Below, in pieces: positions 1 through 3,953 of a stretch of DNA of 5,005 nucleotides. The notes beneath the pieces were generated by a model, which saw only the letters and a list, made by a program, of their open reading frames with translations, ran no database searches and was not told where the DNA came from. Within the stretch, counting starts at the first letter, position 1; each line of letters opens with the position of its first letter. A program made the translations under genes and the position numbers. Origin of the DNA: Parachlamydiaceae bacterium (GTDB lineage: Bacteria; Chlamydiota; Chlamydiia; Chlamydiales; Parachlamydiaceae); the NCBI GenBank assembly GCA_003164155.1, contig PLSG01000084.1:1-5005 (forward strand), read 5' to 3'.

Positions 1-123
1 CCTTATGGAACAGTGGATTATTACGATAATTGTGGGAAGCGAATAGGGTCAGCTAGCAAAACATCATATGGTGCTGTGAATTATTATGATAATTGCGGGA
101 AGTTGGTAGGATCCTCAAATTAA
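1..123 (+). CDS. 3' end of a YYDNCGK tandem-repeat protein (partial)
   Basis: Frame 1 is open from the window edge to the TAA at 121-123 and gives the last 40 residues of a protein. The fragment has two copies of a unit of about 21 residues: YG-T/A-V-D/N-YYDNCGK, then R/L, I/V, G-S and a small polar run. Tyrosine, glycine and asparagine dominate, and one cysteine recurs at the same place in each unit. Many bacterial proteins of unknown function end in arrays of this YYD-x-x-G-K/R-x-x-G-S kind, and some are secreted. I recall no demonstrated function, and the N-terminus that would show a signal peptide lies outside the window. A bidirectional terminator-like hairpin follows the stop almost at once, so this is the end of its transcript. 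The two matching units in frame make it a real gene rather than a chance open frame. Confidence 0.75.
   Translation, partial: PYGTVDYYDNCGKRIGSASKTSYGAVNYYDNCGKLVGSSN
4..117 (+). repeat. 63-bp in-frame coding tandem repeat (two copies, second incomplete)
   Basis: The unit beginning TATGG at position 4 recurs at position 67, a spacing of 63 bp or 21 codons. Blocks such as GATTATTACGATAATTG and AATTATTATGATAATTG align between copies, and most differences are third-codon changes (TAC/TAT, TGT/TGC). The copies have therefore diverged under selection for the protein. More copies probably lie upstream of the window. Confidence 0.75.
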
Positions 124-160
124 CGCCAAAAAGACACCGAAATGACATTGTTTTGGTGTC
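122..160 (+). repeat. GACACC iteron cluster A, 11-bp period
   Basis: AACGCC (122), GACACC (133) and GACATT (144) follow one another at exactly 11 bp, each followed by an A- or T-rich pentamer. The next register (155) holds the inverted form GGTGTC. The same 11-bp periodic motif recurs at 1149-1187, 1860-1887 and 3367-3383, and CCAAAAAGACACC is shared exactly with 3371-3383. Direct repeats phased on one helical turn suit a ribbon-helix-helix protein such as the one encoded at 905-1156. That protein binding here is inference. The overlap with a terminator-like hairpin gives an alternative reason for part of the sequence. Confidence 0.5.
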
Positions 161-164
161 TTTT
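129..164. terminator. Bidirectional rho-independent terminator
   Basis: A perfect 10-bp inverted repeat, AAAAGACACC (129-138) and GGTGTCTTTT (155-164), can be extended inward by A-T and wobble pairs. Read on +, the stem ends in TTTT followed by CTCTCT. Read on -, it ends in TTTTT. It lies 5 bp past the stop of the repeat-protein gene on + and about 100 bp past the stop of the DUF2442 gene on -, so it can end both converging transcripts. Confidence 0.65.
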
Positions 165-263
165 CTCTCTGTAATCACAACAGCTTTTTATATGGTTGAT
201 AAATTAAGAAAAGGGAGAAATTTGCACGTTAATGCAAACTATAGATTCCCTGTTAAGACTATT

Positions 264-587
264 TTAAACCGATTGTGTTCTTTTTGAAGATCGCTTAGAC
301 GGTACGGTTTTTCTTTTAGTTGATGGGCGTTTCCCAAAATCAATATCCTGCCCCGCTTCATATAAAACATCCGGTGAAAAGTCCGCCCCGTTTGGCCAGC
401 AAATCGAATAGTTGAATGAGTCCATTTTTACTTTTTTGAAATATTCAATGTTTTTCAAAGGAAGTAAGTAAATTCCCCCTTCAACAATCCAACCCTCGAA
501 GTCAACCACCTTTGTTTTATCATCACTGAATAGTAATTTTAATTTGTATTCACAGATGTGTTCAATTTTTTTTATTCGCATCATCAT
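264..587 (-). CDS. DUF2442 family protein
   Basis: A 107-residue protein that I recognise as DUF2442, mainly from the C-terminal motif WPNGADFSPDVLY (residues 64-76) and from the beta-rich first half with Y-x-L-x-L-x-F near residues 14-20. Biochemical function is unknown. The last 20 or so residues are a lysine/arginine/serine-rich tail beyond the family core, suggesting nucleic-acid contact or disorder. The start has three consecutive ATG codons (587, 584, 581). The first has a GAG 8 nt upstream, and the gene begins 4 nt after the stop of the DUF4160 gene, so the two are almost certainly co-transcribed and probably translationally coupled. These two families are, as far as I recall, often adjacent, and a toxin-antitoxin-like or accessory maintenance role has been suspected. 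I treat that as unproven. Confidence 0.85.
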   Translation of the reverse strand: MMMRIKKIEHICEYKLKLLFSDDKTKVVDFEGWIVEGGIYLLPLKNIEYFKKVKMDSFNYSICWPNGADFSPDVLYEAGQDIDFGKRPSTKRKTVPSKRSSKRTQSV

Positions 588-591
588 AAAA

Positions 592-852
592 TTAGCTCAA
601 CGGTTTAATTTTAGAGGCTTTCATGCCATTTGCTAAGCTATTCCAATTCTCTAACAATTCATTCTGGTGAAGAATAGCCCATGCTGTCACTAATGCCGCT
701 TTCTTTTGAGGAAAGTCTCCTTGCATCATTTGCCCTGTGTCAATGCTGAATACAGCAACATCCCCACCATAAAATGCGTGAAAATGAGGAGGGTTGTGTT
801 CTTTAATAAACATCTGTATGACAATCCCTTGGAATCTACTAATCTCAGGCAC
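592..852 (-). CDS. DUF4160 family protein
   Basis: An 86-residue protein with the DUF4160 hallmark EHNPPHFHAFYG at residues 18-29, followed by the family's typical helix ending in LLENW (66-70). The clustered histidines would suit metal or nucleic-acid binding, but no activity is established to my knowledge. The start is GTG at 850-852, not ATG. It is chosen because AGAGGA lies 4 nt upstream and because family members usually begin M-P-x-I-S, as here. It precedes the DUF2442 gene by 4 nt and follows the RHH gene by 52 bp, all on the same strand, so it may be transcribed both from the partition operon and from its own promoter. The small size, paired arrangement and plasmid-like context fit a toxin-antitoxin or other stability cassette, which is inference. 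Confidence 0.88.
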   Translation of the reverse strand: MPEISRFQGIVIQMFIKEHNPPHFHAFYGGDVAVFSIDTGQMMQGDFPQKKAALVTAWAILHQNELLENWNSLANGMKASKIKPLS

Positions 853-865
853 TAAATCCTCTTCT

Positions 866-894
866 ATTATAACAATCAGATAATAACAATTCTA
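866..894 (-). promoter_or_regulatory. Possible promoter of the DUF4160-DUF2442 pair
   Basis: On the - strand a perfect TATAAT (871 to 866) lies just before the DUF4160 ribosome binding site. A weak -35 candidate, TAGAAT (894 to 889), lies 17 bp upstream of it. Transcription would start at about 858-860, within the Shine-Dalgarno sequence, leaving a very short leader. That makes the assignment uncertain despite the perfect -10 element. Confidence 0.35.
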
Positions 895-904
895 TTTGGA
901 TTAA

Positions 905-1156
905 TTAGGAAGCTAAATTTTCTGATATTGCCTCAAGAATCCACTGATTACGACTAACGTTACCTACTCGTTGACTTCTACTTTCATCCACCTTTTCCAC
1001 TATTTTTTGAGGTATTCTTAATGTAAACCTAACTTCTTCGTCATCTTGAAGTGTTTTCTTGGAATCCTCTGTTGTGCGGCCGCCTCGATTAATAATATCA
1101 TCAATGTTAGGAAGTTGTTGCTTTGTCGGCTTGTCGGCTTTTCTTTTCACTGTCAT
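905..1156 (-). CDS. Ribbon-helix-helix partition partner (ParG/CopG-like)
   Basis: An 83-residue protein. Residues 1-40 are polar, basic and probably disordered. Residues 42-48 (VRFTLRI) form the DNA-contacting beta strand of a ribbon-helix-helix fold, followed by helix 1 (about 50-60), the turn G-N-V-S-R-N and helix 2 (about 68-81). A mobile N-terminal arm on a C-terminal RHH dimer is the layout of ParG-type centromere-binding proteins, which partner small ParA ATPases. Its position directly downstream of parA supports that role. ParG-type proteins bind short direct repeats, both repressing their operon and forming the partition complex. The 11-bp GACACC repeats here are the obvious candidate site. 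The Shine-Dalgarno sequence is weak, and the ribosome binding site and first codons overlap such repeats, suggesting translation coupled to parA or autoregulation. It could instead be only a CopG-type repressor. Confidence 0.8.
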   Translation of the reverse strand: MTVKRKADKPTKQQLPNIDDIINRGGRTTEDSKKTLQDDEEVRFTLRIPQKIVEKVDESRSQRVGNVSRNQWILEAISENLAS

Positions 1157-1187
1157 ATTGATGTCACTTTGGTGTTGTTTTAATGTC
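1149..1187 (-). repeat. GACACC iteron cluster B between parA and the RHH gene
   Basis: Read on the - strand there are four hexamers at strict 11-bp spacing: GACATT (1187 to 1182), AACACC (1176 to 1171), GACATC (1165 to 1160) and GACAGT (1154 to 1149). Each is followed by an A-rich pentamer such as AAAGT or GAAAA. The array fills the 34-bp gap between parA and the RHH gene and runs into that gene's first codons. It matches the consensus GACACC-RAAAT of the other clusters, though the copies are more degenerate. A role as operator or partition site is inferred. Confidence 0.5.
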
Positions 1188-1190
1188 TAT

Positions 1191-1829
1191 TTAATTGCTG
1201 AATACAGCAACGGATAACTGTCTAATTTCTGTAATAGCTTTTTTATCTTGTGTTTTCAGCTCAATAATCCCAAGCCCTTCTGCGGCTGCGTTAGCAAAAG
1301 CTTTACGTTGCCCGATAGATGTCGGCAAGTATTCTATCCCCTCGGATTCCTTCAATATTTCCGCAGCATCTTGATTGTCCACACCCTGAGAATCGGCACG
1401 ATTAATGATTGCATAGGCGCGAAGCTTAGGGTTGACTGATCTGATTTCTTCAACTAAGCTAACAACTTTTCCGGCTGTCCATACATCAAGGCTTCTGGGT
1501 TGAAAGGGAGCAAGGAACACGTCTGCTACAGTTAAAGCGCTTCTTTGACTCGTTGTATCGCGCCCCCCTGTGTCAACGATGATGTCATCATAGTCGTTAA
1601 CCATCTTTAAGAGTTGCGCGCGGACGCCGGCGCCGTTTAAAGAAATGGTCGTCCAAGGCGTTGTTATTCCTAGGCTTTCCCGATGCTCTGCCCAGTCAGA
1701 TGCGCTACGCTGTTCGTCGGCATCCACCAACAACACCCGGCGACCTTCCAGGGCTCGTATAACGGTTAAGTTGGTGGCAAGCGTCGACTTTCCACTTCCT
1801 CCTTTAATCCCTCCTACAATAACAATCAT
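1191..1829 (-). CDS. parA: ParA-family partition ATPase (small, type Ib)
   Basis: A 212-residue P-loop ATPase of the ParA/MinD group. The deviant Walker A motif KGGSGKST spans residues 9-16, with the signature lysine K9 and the P-loop lysine K14. Walker A' is LLVDAD (33-38). Walker B is IIVDTGG (83-89, with D86). ParA dimers bind nucleoid DNA with ATP and move plasmid cargo when the partner protein stimulates hydrolysis. At 212 residues, and with no N-terminal helix-turn-helix, it is the short type Ib form (ParF-like), which relies on the small partner protein for repression. That fits the RHH gene beginning 34 bp downstream. The start is secure: AGGAGG lies 5 nt before the ATG. The promoter region upstream carries GACACC repeats. 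MinD-like or orphan ParA proteins share these motifs, but the RHH neighbour favours plasmid partition. Confidence 0.92.
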   Translation of the reverse strand: MIVIVGGIKGGSGKSTLATNLTVIRALEGRRVLLVDADEQRSASDWAEHRESLGITTPWTTISLNGAGVRAQLLKMVNDYDDIIVDTGGRDTTSQRSALTVADVFLAPFQPRSLDVWTAGKVVSLVEEIRSVNPKLRAYAIINRADSQGVDNQDAAEILKESEGIEYLPTSIGQRKAFANAAAEGLGIIELKTQDKKAITEIRQLSVAVFSN

Positions 1830-1859
1830 AGCGTCCTCCTTAAAGACCTGTGTTAGGTT

Positions 1860-1887
1860 GGCATCACATAGACACCACTACGACACC
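1860..1887 (+). repeat. GACACC iteron cluster C in the parA leader
   Basis: GACACC at 1871-1876 and again at 1882-1887, exactly 11 bp apart, with a degenerate copy GGCATC (4 of 6 matching) in the preceding register at 1860. The second copy reads GACACCGAAGT, close to GACACCGAAAT at 133-143. The cluster lies between the proposed parA promoter and the parA start, where binding of the RHH protein would repress the operon. This is inferred from position and from the behaviour of ParG-type regulators. Confidence 0.5.
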
Positions 1888-1920
1888 GAAGTTTTAACTC
1901 AATCACCACATTTCACACAA

Positions 1921-1949
1921 TAAAACATATCAACATTAACGCTTGTCAA
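1921..1949 (-). promoter_or_regulatory. Probable parA operon promoter
   Basis: The - strand carries a consensus -35 TTGACA (1949 to 1944). The -10 is weak: GTTTTA after 17 bp (1926 to 1921) or TTTTAT after 18 bp. Transcripts would have a leader of roughly 80 nt containing the GACACC repeats at 1860-1887. The recombinase gene diverges from the same region, so the two transcription units share control sequence. Confidence 0.45.
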
Positions 1950-1955
1950 CCTTTG

Positions 1956-1988
1956 TTGTGTTTGATAACATCCACTTATCGAACACAA
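1956..1988. repeat. 13-7-13 inverted repeat: candidate recombinase core site or operator
   Basis: The arms TTGTGTTTGATAA (1956-1968) and TTATCGAACACAA (1976-1988) are complementary at 12 of 13 positions, the exception being a G-T pair. They flank the 7-bp spacer CATCCAC. Two inverted arms of about 13 bp around a 6-8 bp spacer is the form of a tyrosine-recombinase core site (compare lox, or the 7-bp overlap of lambda att). This one lies 18 bp upstream of the recombinase start codon. It could equally be a repressor operator controlling int and parA. The 9-mer CGAACACAA in the right arm recurs as an inverted pair at 3627-3657. Confidence 0.5.
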
Positions 1989-2006
1989 AACATATATGGA
2001 AAAGTC

Positions 2007-3362
2007 ATGTCACAAGAGATCGTTTTAGGGGACGGAGATTATCTGGAGACTTACGAGCTGCAAATCGAGTGCAGTCAGCTTCGAAGGCAAAACAATGAAC
2101 TGGCCGCACGATGTGCCGTAATGGACGGAAGAAAAGAGTGCTACGATAGGTTATCGCAAAGCTTATCTAGAATAGTAGGAAGAGAGATTGTTATTCAAAG
2201 CTCAGGTGATTTATCCAAACTTAAATCTTTAGGCGTTACTTGGAGGCAATTTCTTCCGGCCATGGATGATGTTTTCGGGACGCCAGGCGCTCTAATACAA
2301 CCATCACACTCATGCTTGAGGTATTCTTTCCTATGCCAAACACCGGAATTGGAAGATTATGTGCCAGACCAAAGCGATTTTATCGGGAAAATCTTAACCG
2401 GCGCACAGATCAGAAGCCGCGAGATTCTACGCGAGCAGTCTTCAGAGAATACGGAAAAGGCGTTTAAAGGCGATCTGGTATACTGGATGGCTTGGCTGTC
2501 GGCAATGAGGTACACCTTTGAAGACGAGCCAATAGGGGCGGAATTGGTTAAAGCGTTCATCATTCAACATATAGAGGGTGTACCCTTGGAAATAGACGAA
2601 AGGCTTGTTGAACAAGGATACAAGCAGTCTATAGGCGTTCACAAGATGACAACCGTAAAGCGTCGAGTTGCGTCTCTTTCTGTTCAATTGCAAATGCAAA
2701 AGCTACCGAATCCATGCCAAGACCCTGAAGTTAGGAAATTGATTGAAAAGCTCACTAAGAAATACGGGGAAAACAAAAACAAAAGCCGGGCAATAACCCT
2801 GGACATCCTTAACGACATGCTTGCAACGTGTGAGGATACTCTTATTGGAGCTAGAGACAGAGCGCTCTTGCTGTTCGCTTGGGCCTCAGGCGGCCGACGA
2901 CGCTCTGAAGTGGCCGATGCTGATTTAAAAGACCTTGAGATGAAAGGGGATGGAAACTATCTATACCACATGCCAAAAAGTAAAACAGATCAAGAAGGTA
3001 GGGGGAAAACCGTTCCTGTTAACGGAATAGCTGCGGGTACATTGAGACGGTGGATAGAGATTTCAGGTGTAACTTTGGGCAAGATTTTTAGGTCTGTATC
3101 TAAAAGTGGAAATAAAGTCGGAGACAAAATTACAGACGTAGACATCAACCGTATAGTTAAACGTCGGTGTGAGAAAGCCGGATATGACCCAAAGCTTTAC
3201 ACAGCTCATTCACTGCGTTCGGGATTTATTACAGAGGCCGGACAGCGTGGATGCCCACTTGGCGATGCAATGGAACTTTCCGGACACCGCAGCGTAAATA
3301 CAGCAATGGGGTATTATCAAGTTGGGAACCTAAAAAACAATAAAGCAGCAAATTTAGTGTGA
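2007..3362 (+). CDS. Tyrosine recombinase / phage-type integrase
   Basis: A 451-residue site-specific DNA recombinase with the full catalytic set. R298 lies in G-G-R-R-R-S-E-V, K326 in SKTDQEG, H401 and R404 in HSLR, H427 in SGHRS, and the nucleophile is most likely Y436 of GYYQ, nine residues after H427. Residues from about 255 on form the catalytic domain. About 154-235 fit the helical SAM-like core-binding domain. Residues 1-150 are an extra N-terminal part with a heptad-like stretch (about 13-40) of unknown role. The frame extends upstream to a TTG at 1953, but the ATG at 2007 is preferred: GGA lies 6 nt before it, and the upstream codons would cross the inverted repeat at 1956-1988. The gene diverges from parA, and GACACC iterons begin 5 bp after its stop. 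The likely role is integration/excision of the element or resolution of its multimers. The active site looks intact. Confidence 0.93.
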   Translation: MSQEIVLGDGDYLETYELQIECSQLRRQNNELAARCAVMDGRKECYDRLSQSLSRIVGREIVIQSSGDLSKLKSLGVTWRQFLPAMDDVFGTPGALIQPSHSCLRYSFLCQTPELEDYVPDQSDFIGKILTGAQIRSREILREQSSENTEKAFKGDLVYWMAWLSAMRYTFEDEPIGAELVKAFIIQHIEGVPLEIDERLVEQGYKQSIGVHKMTTVKRRVASLSVQLQMQKLPNPCQDPEVRKLIEKLTKKYGENKNKSRAITLDILNDMLATCEDTLIGARDRALLLFAWASGGRRRSEVADADLKDLEMKGDGNYLYHMPKSKTDQEGRGKTVPVNGIAAGTLRRWIEISGVTLGKIFRSVSKSGNKVGDKITDVDINRIVKRRCEKAGYDPKLYTAHSLRSGFITEAGQRGCPLGDAMELSGHRSVNTAMGYYQVGNLKNNKAANLV

Positions 3363-3366
3363 TTAT

Positions 3367-3383
3367 GACACCAAAAAGACACC
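3367..3383 (+). repeat. GACACC iteron cluster D after the recombinase gene
   Basis: Two perfect GACACC hexamers at 3367 and 3378, 11 bp apart and joined by AAAAA, start 5 bp past the recombinase stop. The 13-mer CCAAAAAGACACC (3371-3383) is an exact direct repeat of 126-138. GTTTTGGTG also follows both, 11 bp after cluster A's 13-mer and 22 bp after this one. This could be a partition or operator iteron, or one of two direct repeats bounding the par-int block. Confidence 0.5.
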
Positions 3384-3484
3384 TTTATGGGATCTCATTA
3401 ATATCGTTTTGGTGAACTAGTTTTAGTTTGTTAAATAAATCCATTCTCACTTTGTTGAGCGCGAATTTCTTATGATTAAAAATG

Positions 3485-3513
3485 TTGACATTCGTATTGA
3501 TTTTTGGTGAAAT
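3485..3513 (+). promoter_or_regulatory. Possible promoter for the HTH-gene operon
   Basis: A consensus -35 TTGACA (3485-3490), a 17-bp spacer and a -10 TGAAAT (3508-3513; 4 of 6 matches to TATAAT). A transcript starting at about 3520 would have a structured leader of roughly 200 nt before the HTH gene. Promoters predicted by eye in AT-rich DNA are often wrong. Confidence 0.4.
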
Positions 3514-3524
3514 GGGTTCAAATG

Positions 3525-3549
3525 AAAAAGGGCCCCTAAATAGGAGCCC
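3525..3549 (-). terminator. Rho-independent terminator on the - strand
   Basis: GGGCCCCTA (3530-3538) and TAGGAGCCC (3541-3549) pair as a GC-rich stem with one C-A mismatch when read on +. Read on -, the stem (one G-T pair there) is followed by TTTTT (3529 to 3525), the form of an intrinsic terminator. On + no T run follows. No - strand protein gene lies upstream of it, so it may end an antisense or small RNA transcribed through 3550-3720, or simply be a + strand leader hairpin. Confidence 0.45.
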
Positions 3550-3563
3550 GAGAAATATTGATA

Positions 3564-3583
3564 GCGTTGGTTGGCGCCAACGC
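3564..3583. repeat. Inverted repeat GCGTTGG / CCAACGC
   Basis: A perfect 7-bp inverted repeat, GCGTTGG (3564-3570) and CCAACGC (3577-3583), around a 6-nt loop. Its centre also contains the 10-bp palindrome TTGGCGCCAA (3571-3580). GC-rich in an AT-rich stretch, it is either a leader hairpin or a protein-binding palindrome. Confidence 0.45.
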
Positions 3584-3626
3584 GAAATATACAGTTTTAG
3601 TCATCTGTAACTTCAATATAGAAAAA

Positions 3627-3657
3627 CGAACACAATTTTACCATAATTTTGTGTTCG
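3627..3657. repeat. Inverted repeat CGAACACAA / TTGTGTTCG
   Basis: A perfect 9-bp inverted repeat at 3627-3635 and 3649-3657 with a 13-bp AT-rich centre. The 9-mer is the same as in the right arm of the int-upstream site (1980-1988). Extended to 13 bp, the right copy TTGTGTTCGAAAA matches that arm's complement at 12 of 13 positions. Arm polarity relative to the centre is the reverse of the int site. A shared binding protein (recombinase or HTH protein) is inferred. Confidence 0.5.
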
Positions 3658-3690
3658 AAAATCGAAAATCTTGGGTTTTTTTTCTATTAG

Positions 3691-3712
3691 GGCCTCATAA
3701 AACGATGAGGTC
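3691..3712 (+). promoter_or_regulatory. Hairpin sequestering the HTH-gene ribosome binding site
   Basis: GGCCTCAT (3691-3698) pairs with ATGAGGTC (3705-3712), including one G-U, around the loop AAAACG. The 3' arm contains the GAGG (3707-3710) that serves as Shine-Dalgarno for the ATG at 3717. Folding would hide the ribosome binding site, so translation may depend on opening of this hairpin by RNA, protein or ribosome movement. Confidence 0.45.
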
Positions 3713-3716
3713 ATAC

Positions 3717-3953
3717 ATGATAAATTTTGAAAACATCACAGCTAATCTGCCGGAATTCCTGCGCCCTAGCGACCTTGTCATTTGCGGATTATACAAAAGC
3801 CGCTCCGACGTTTGTTGGGCGATGAAACGAGGTCAGGCGCCACCATCAATCAAGATAACCGCACACAAAATCATCTTTCCGAAAGCCAGCTTATGCGAAT
3901 GGCTCAAAGAGAAAGCAGATCTTGTGGAGGTATCCACTCATGCTAACTCTTAA
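3717..3953 (+). CDS. Small HTH DNA-binding protein, excisionase/AlpA-like
   Basis: A 78-residue protein. Residues 13-65 read as a MerR/AlpA-type winged helix: E-F-L-R-P-S-D-L (13-20), a helix G-L-Y-K-S-R-S-D-V with W34-A-M-K-R-G, P-P-S-I-K (42-46), then K-I-I-F-P-K-A-S-L-C-E-W-L (51-63), the usual wing and closing helix. Such proteins serve as recombination directionality factors or small transcription activators beside integrases, as AlpA and Vis do in P4-like elements. The ATG at 3717 is chosen because GAGG lies 6 nt before it. An in-frame ATG at 3705 is less likely because it overlaps that site. The gene follows the recombinase on the same strand after 354 bp and overlaps the next gene by 14 bp. 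It likely controls excision and perhaps transcription, but this is a fold-level call without proven homology. Confidence 0.7.
   Translation: MINFENITANLPEFLRPSDLVICGLYKSRSDVCWAMKRGQAPPSIKITAHKIIFPKASLCEWLKEKADLVEVSTHANS

Larger units (their letters stand above)
3384..3716. other. Gene-free regulatory stretch between int and the HTH gene
   Basis: No convincing gene on either strand. The frame of the downstream HTH gene stays open back to 3558, but that extension is AT-rich, lacks a ribosome binding site and crosses several hairpins, so I read it as leader. The stretch holds a promoter-like pair (3485-3513), a hairpin with a T tail on the - strand (3525-3549), two further inverted repeats (3564-3583 and 3627-3657), a tandem GAAAATC pair (3657-3670), a run of eight T (3676-3683) and a hairpin covering a Shine-Dalgarno sequence (3691-3712). 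The density of structure suggests a control region or origin. Confidence 0.5.

Noticed and set aside
221..238. TTTGCA / TGCAAA inverted repeat as terminator of the DUF2442 transcript
   Set aside because: Only 6 bp and AT-rich with a broken T run. The hairpin at 129-164 is a far better candidate.
273..285. TTGTGTTCTTTTT, partial match to the int-site arm
   Set aside because: Only the first 8 of 13 bases match contiguously, it lies in the DUF2442 coding end, and no inverted partner is nearby.
93..287. 64-residue open frame on +
   Set aside because: It starts inside the repeat gene in another frame, runs through the terminator hairpin and past the DUF2442 stop, and has no protein-like composition or ribosome binding site.
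794..806. TTGTGTTCTTTAA, similar to the int-site arm
   Set aside because: It encodes the conserved KEHN part of the DUF4160 motif on the - strand, so coding constraint explains it.
1248..1439. 63-residue open frame on +
   Set aside because: It lies antisense within parA, whose motifs are certain.
1645..1923. 92-residue open frame on +
   Set aside because: Antisense to the start of parA, crossing its ribosome binding site and iterons, with no support of its own.
1953..2006. TTG start giving a recombinase 18 residues longer
   Set aside because: It has no Shine-Dalgarno and would translate the inverted repeat. The ATG at 2007 has GGA at a good distance.
2357..2699. Two overlapping open frames on - within the recombinase gene
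   Set aside because: Both are antisense to well-supported recombinase coding sequence and show no recognisable features.
3283..3288. GACACC inside the recombinase gene
   Set aside because: Single copy within the conserved G-H-R codons of the active site, with no 11-bp neighbour.
3558..3716. N-terminal extension of the HTH protein by 53 residues
   Set aside because: AT-rich, crosses several hairpins and lacks a ribosome binding site. The fold begins after the ATG at 3717, which has GAGG 6 nt upstream.
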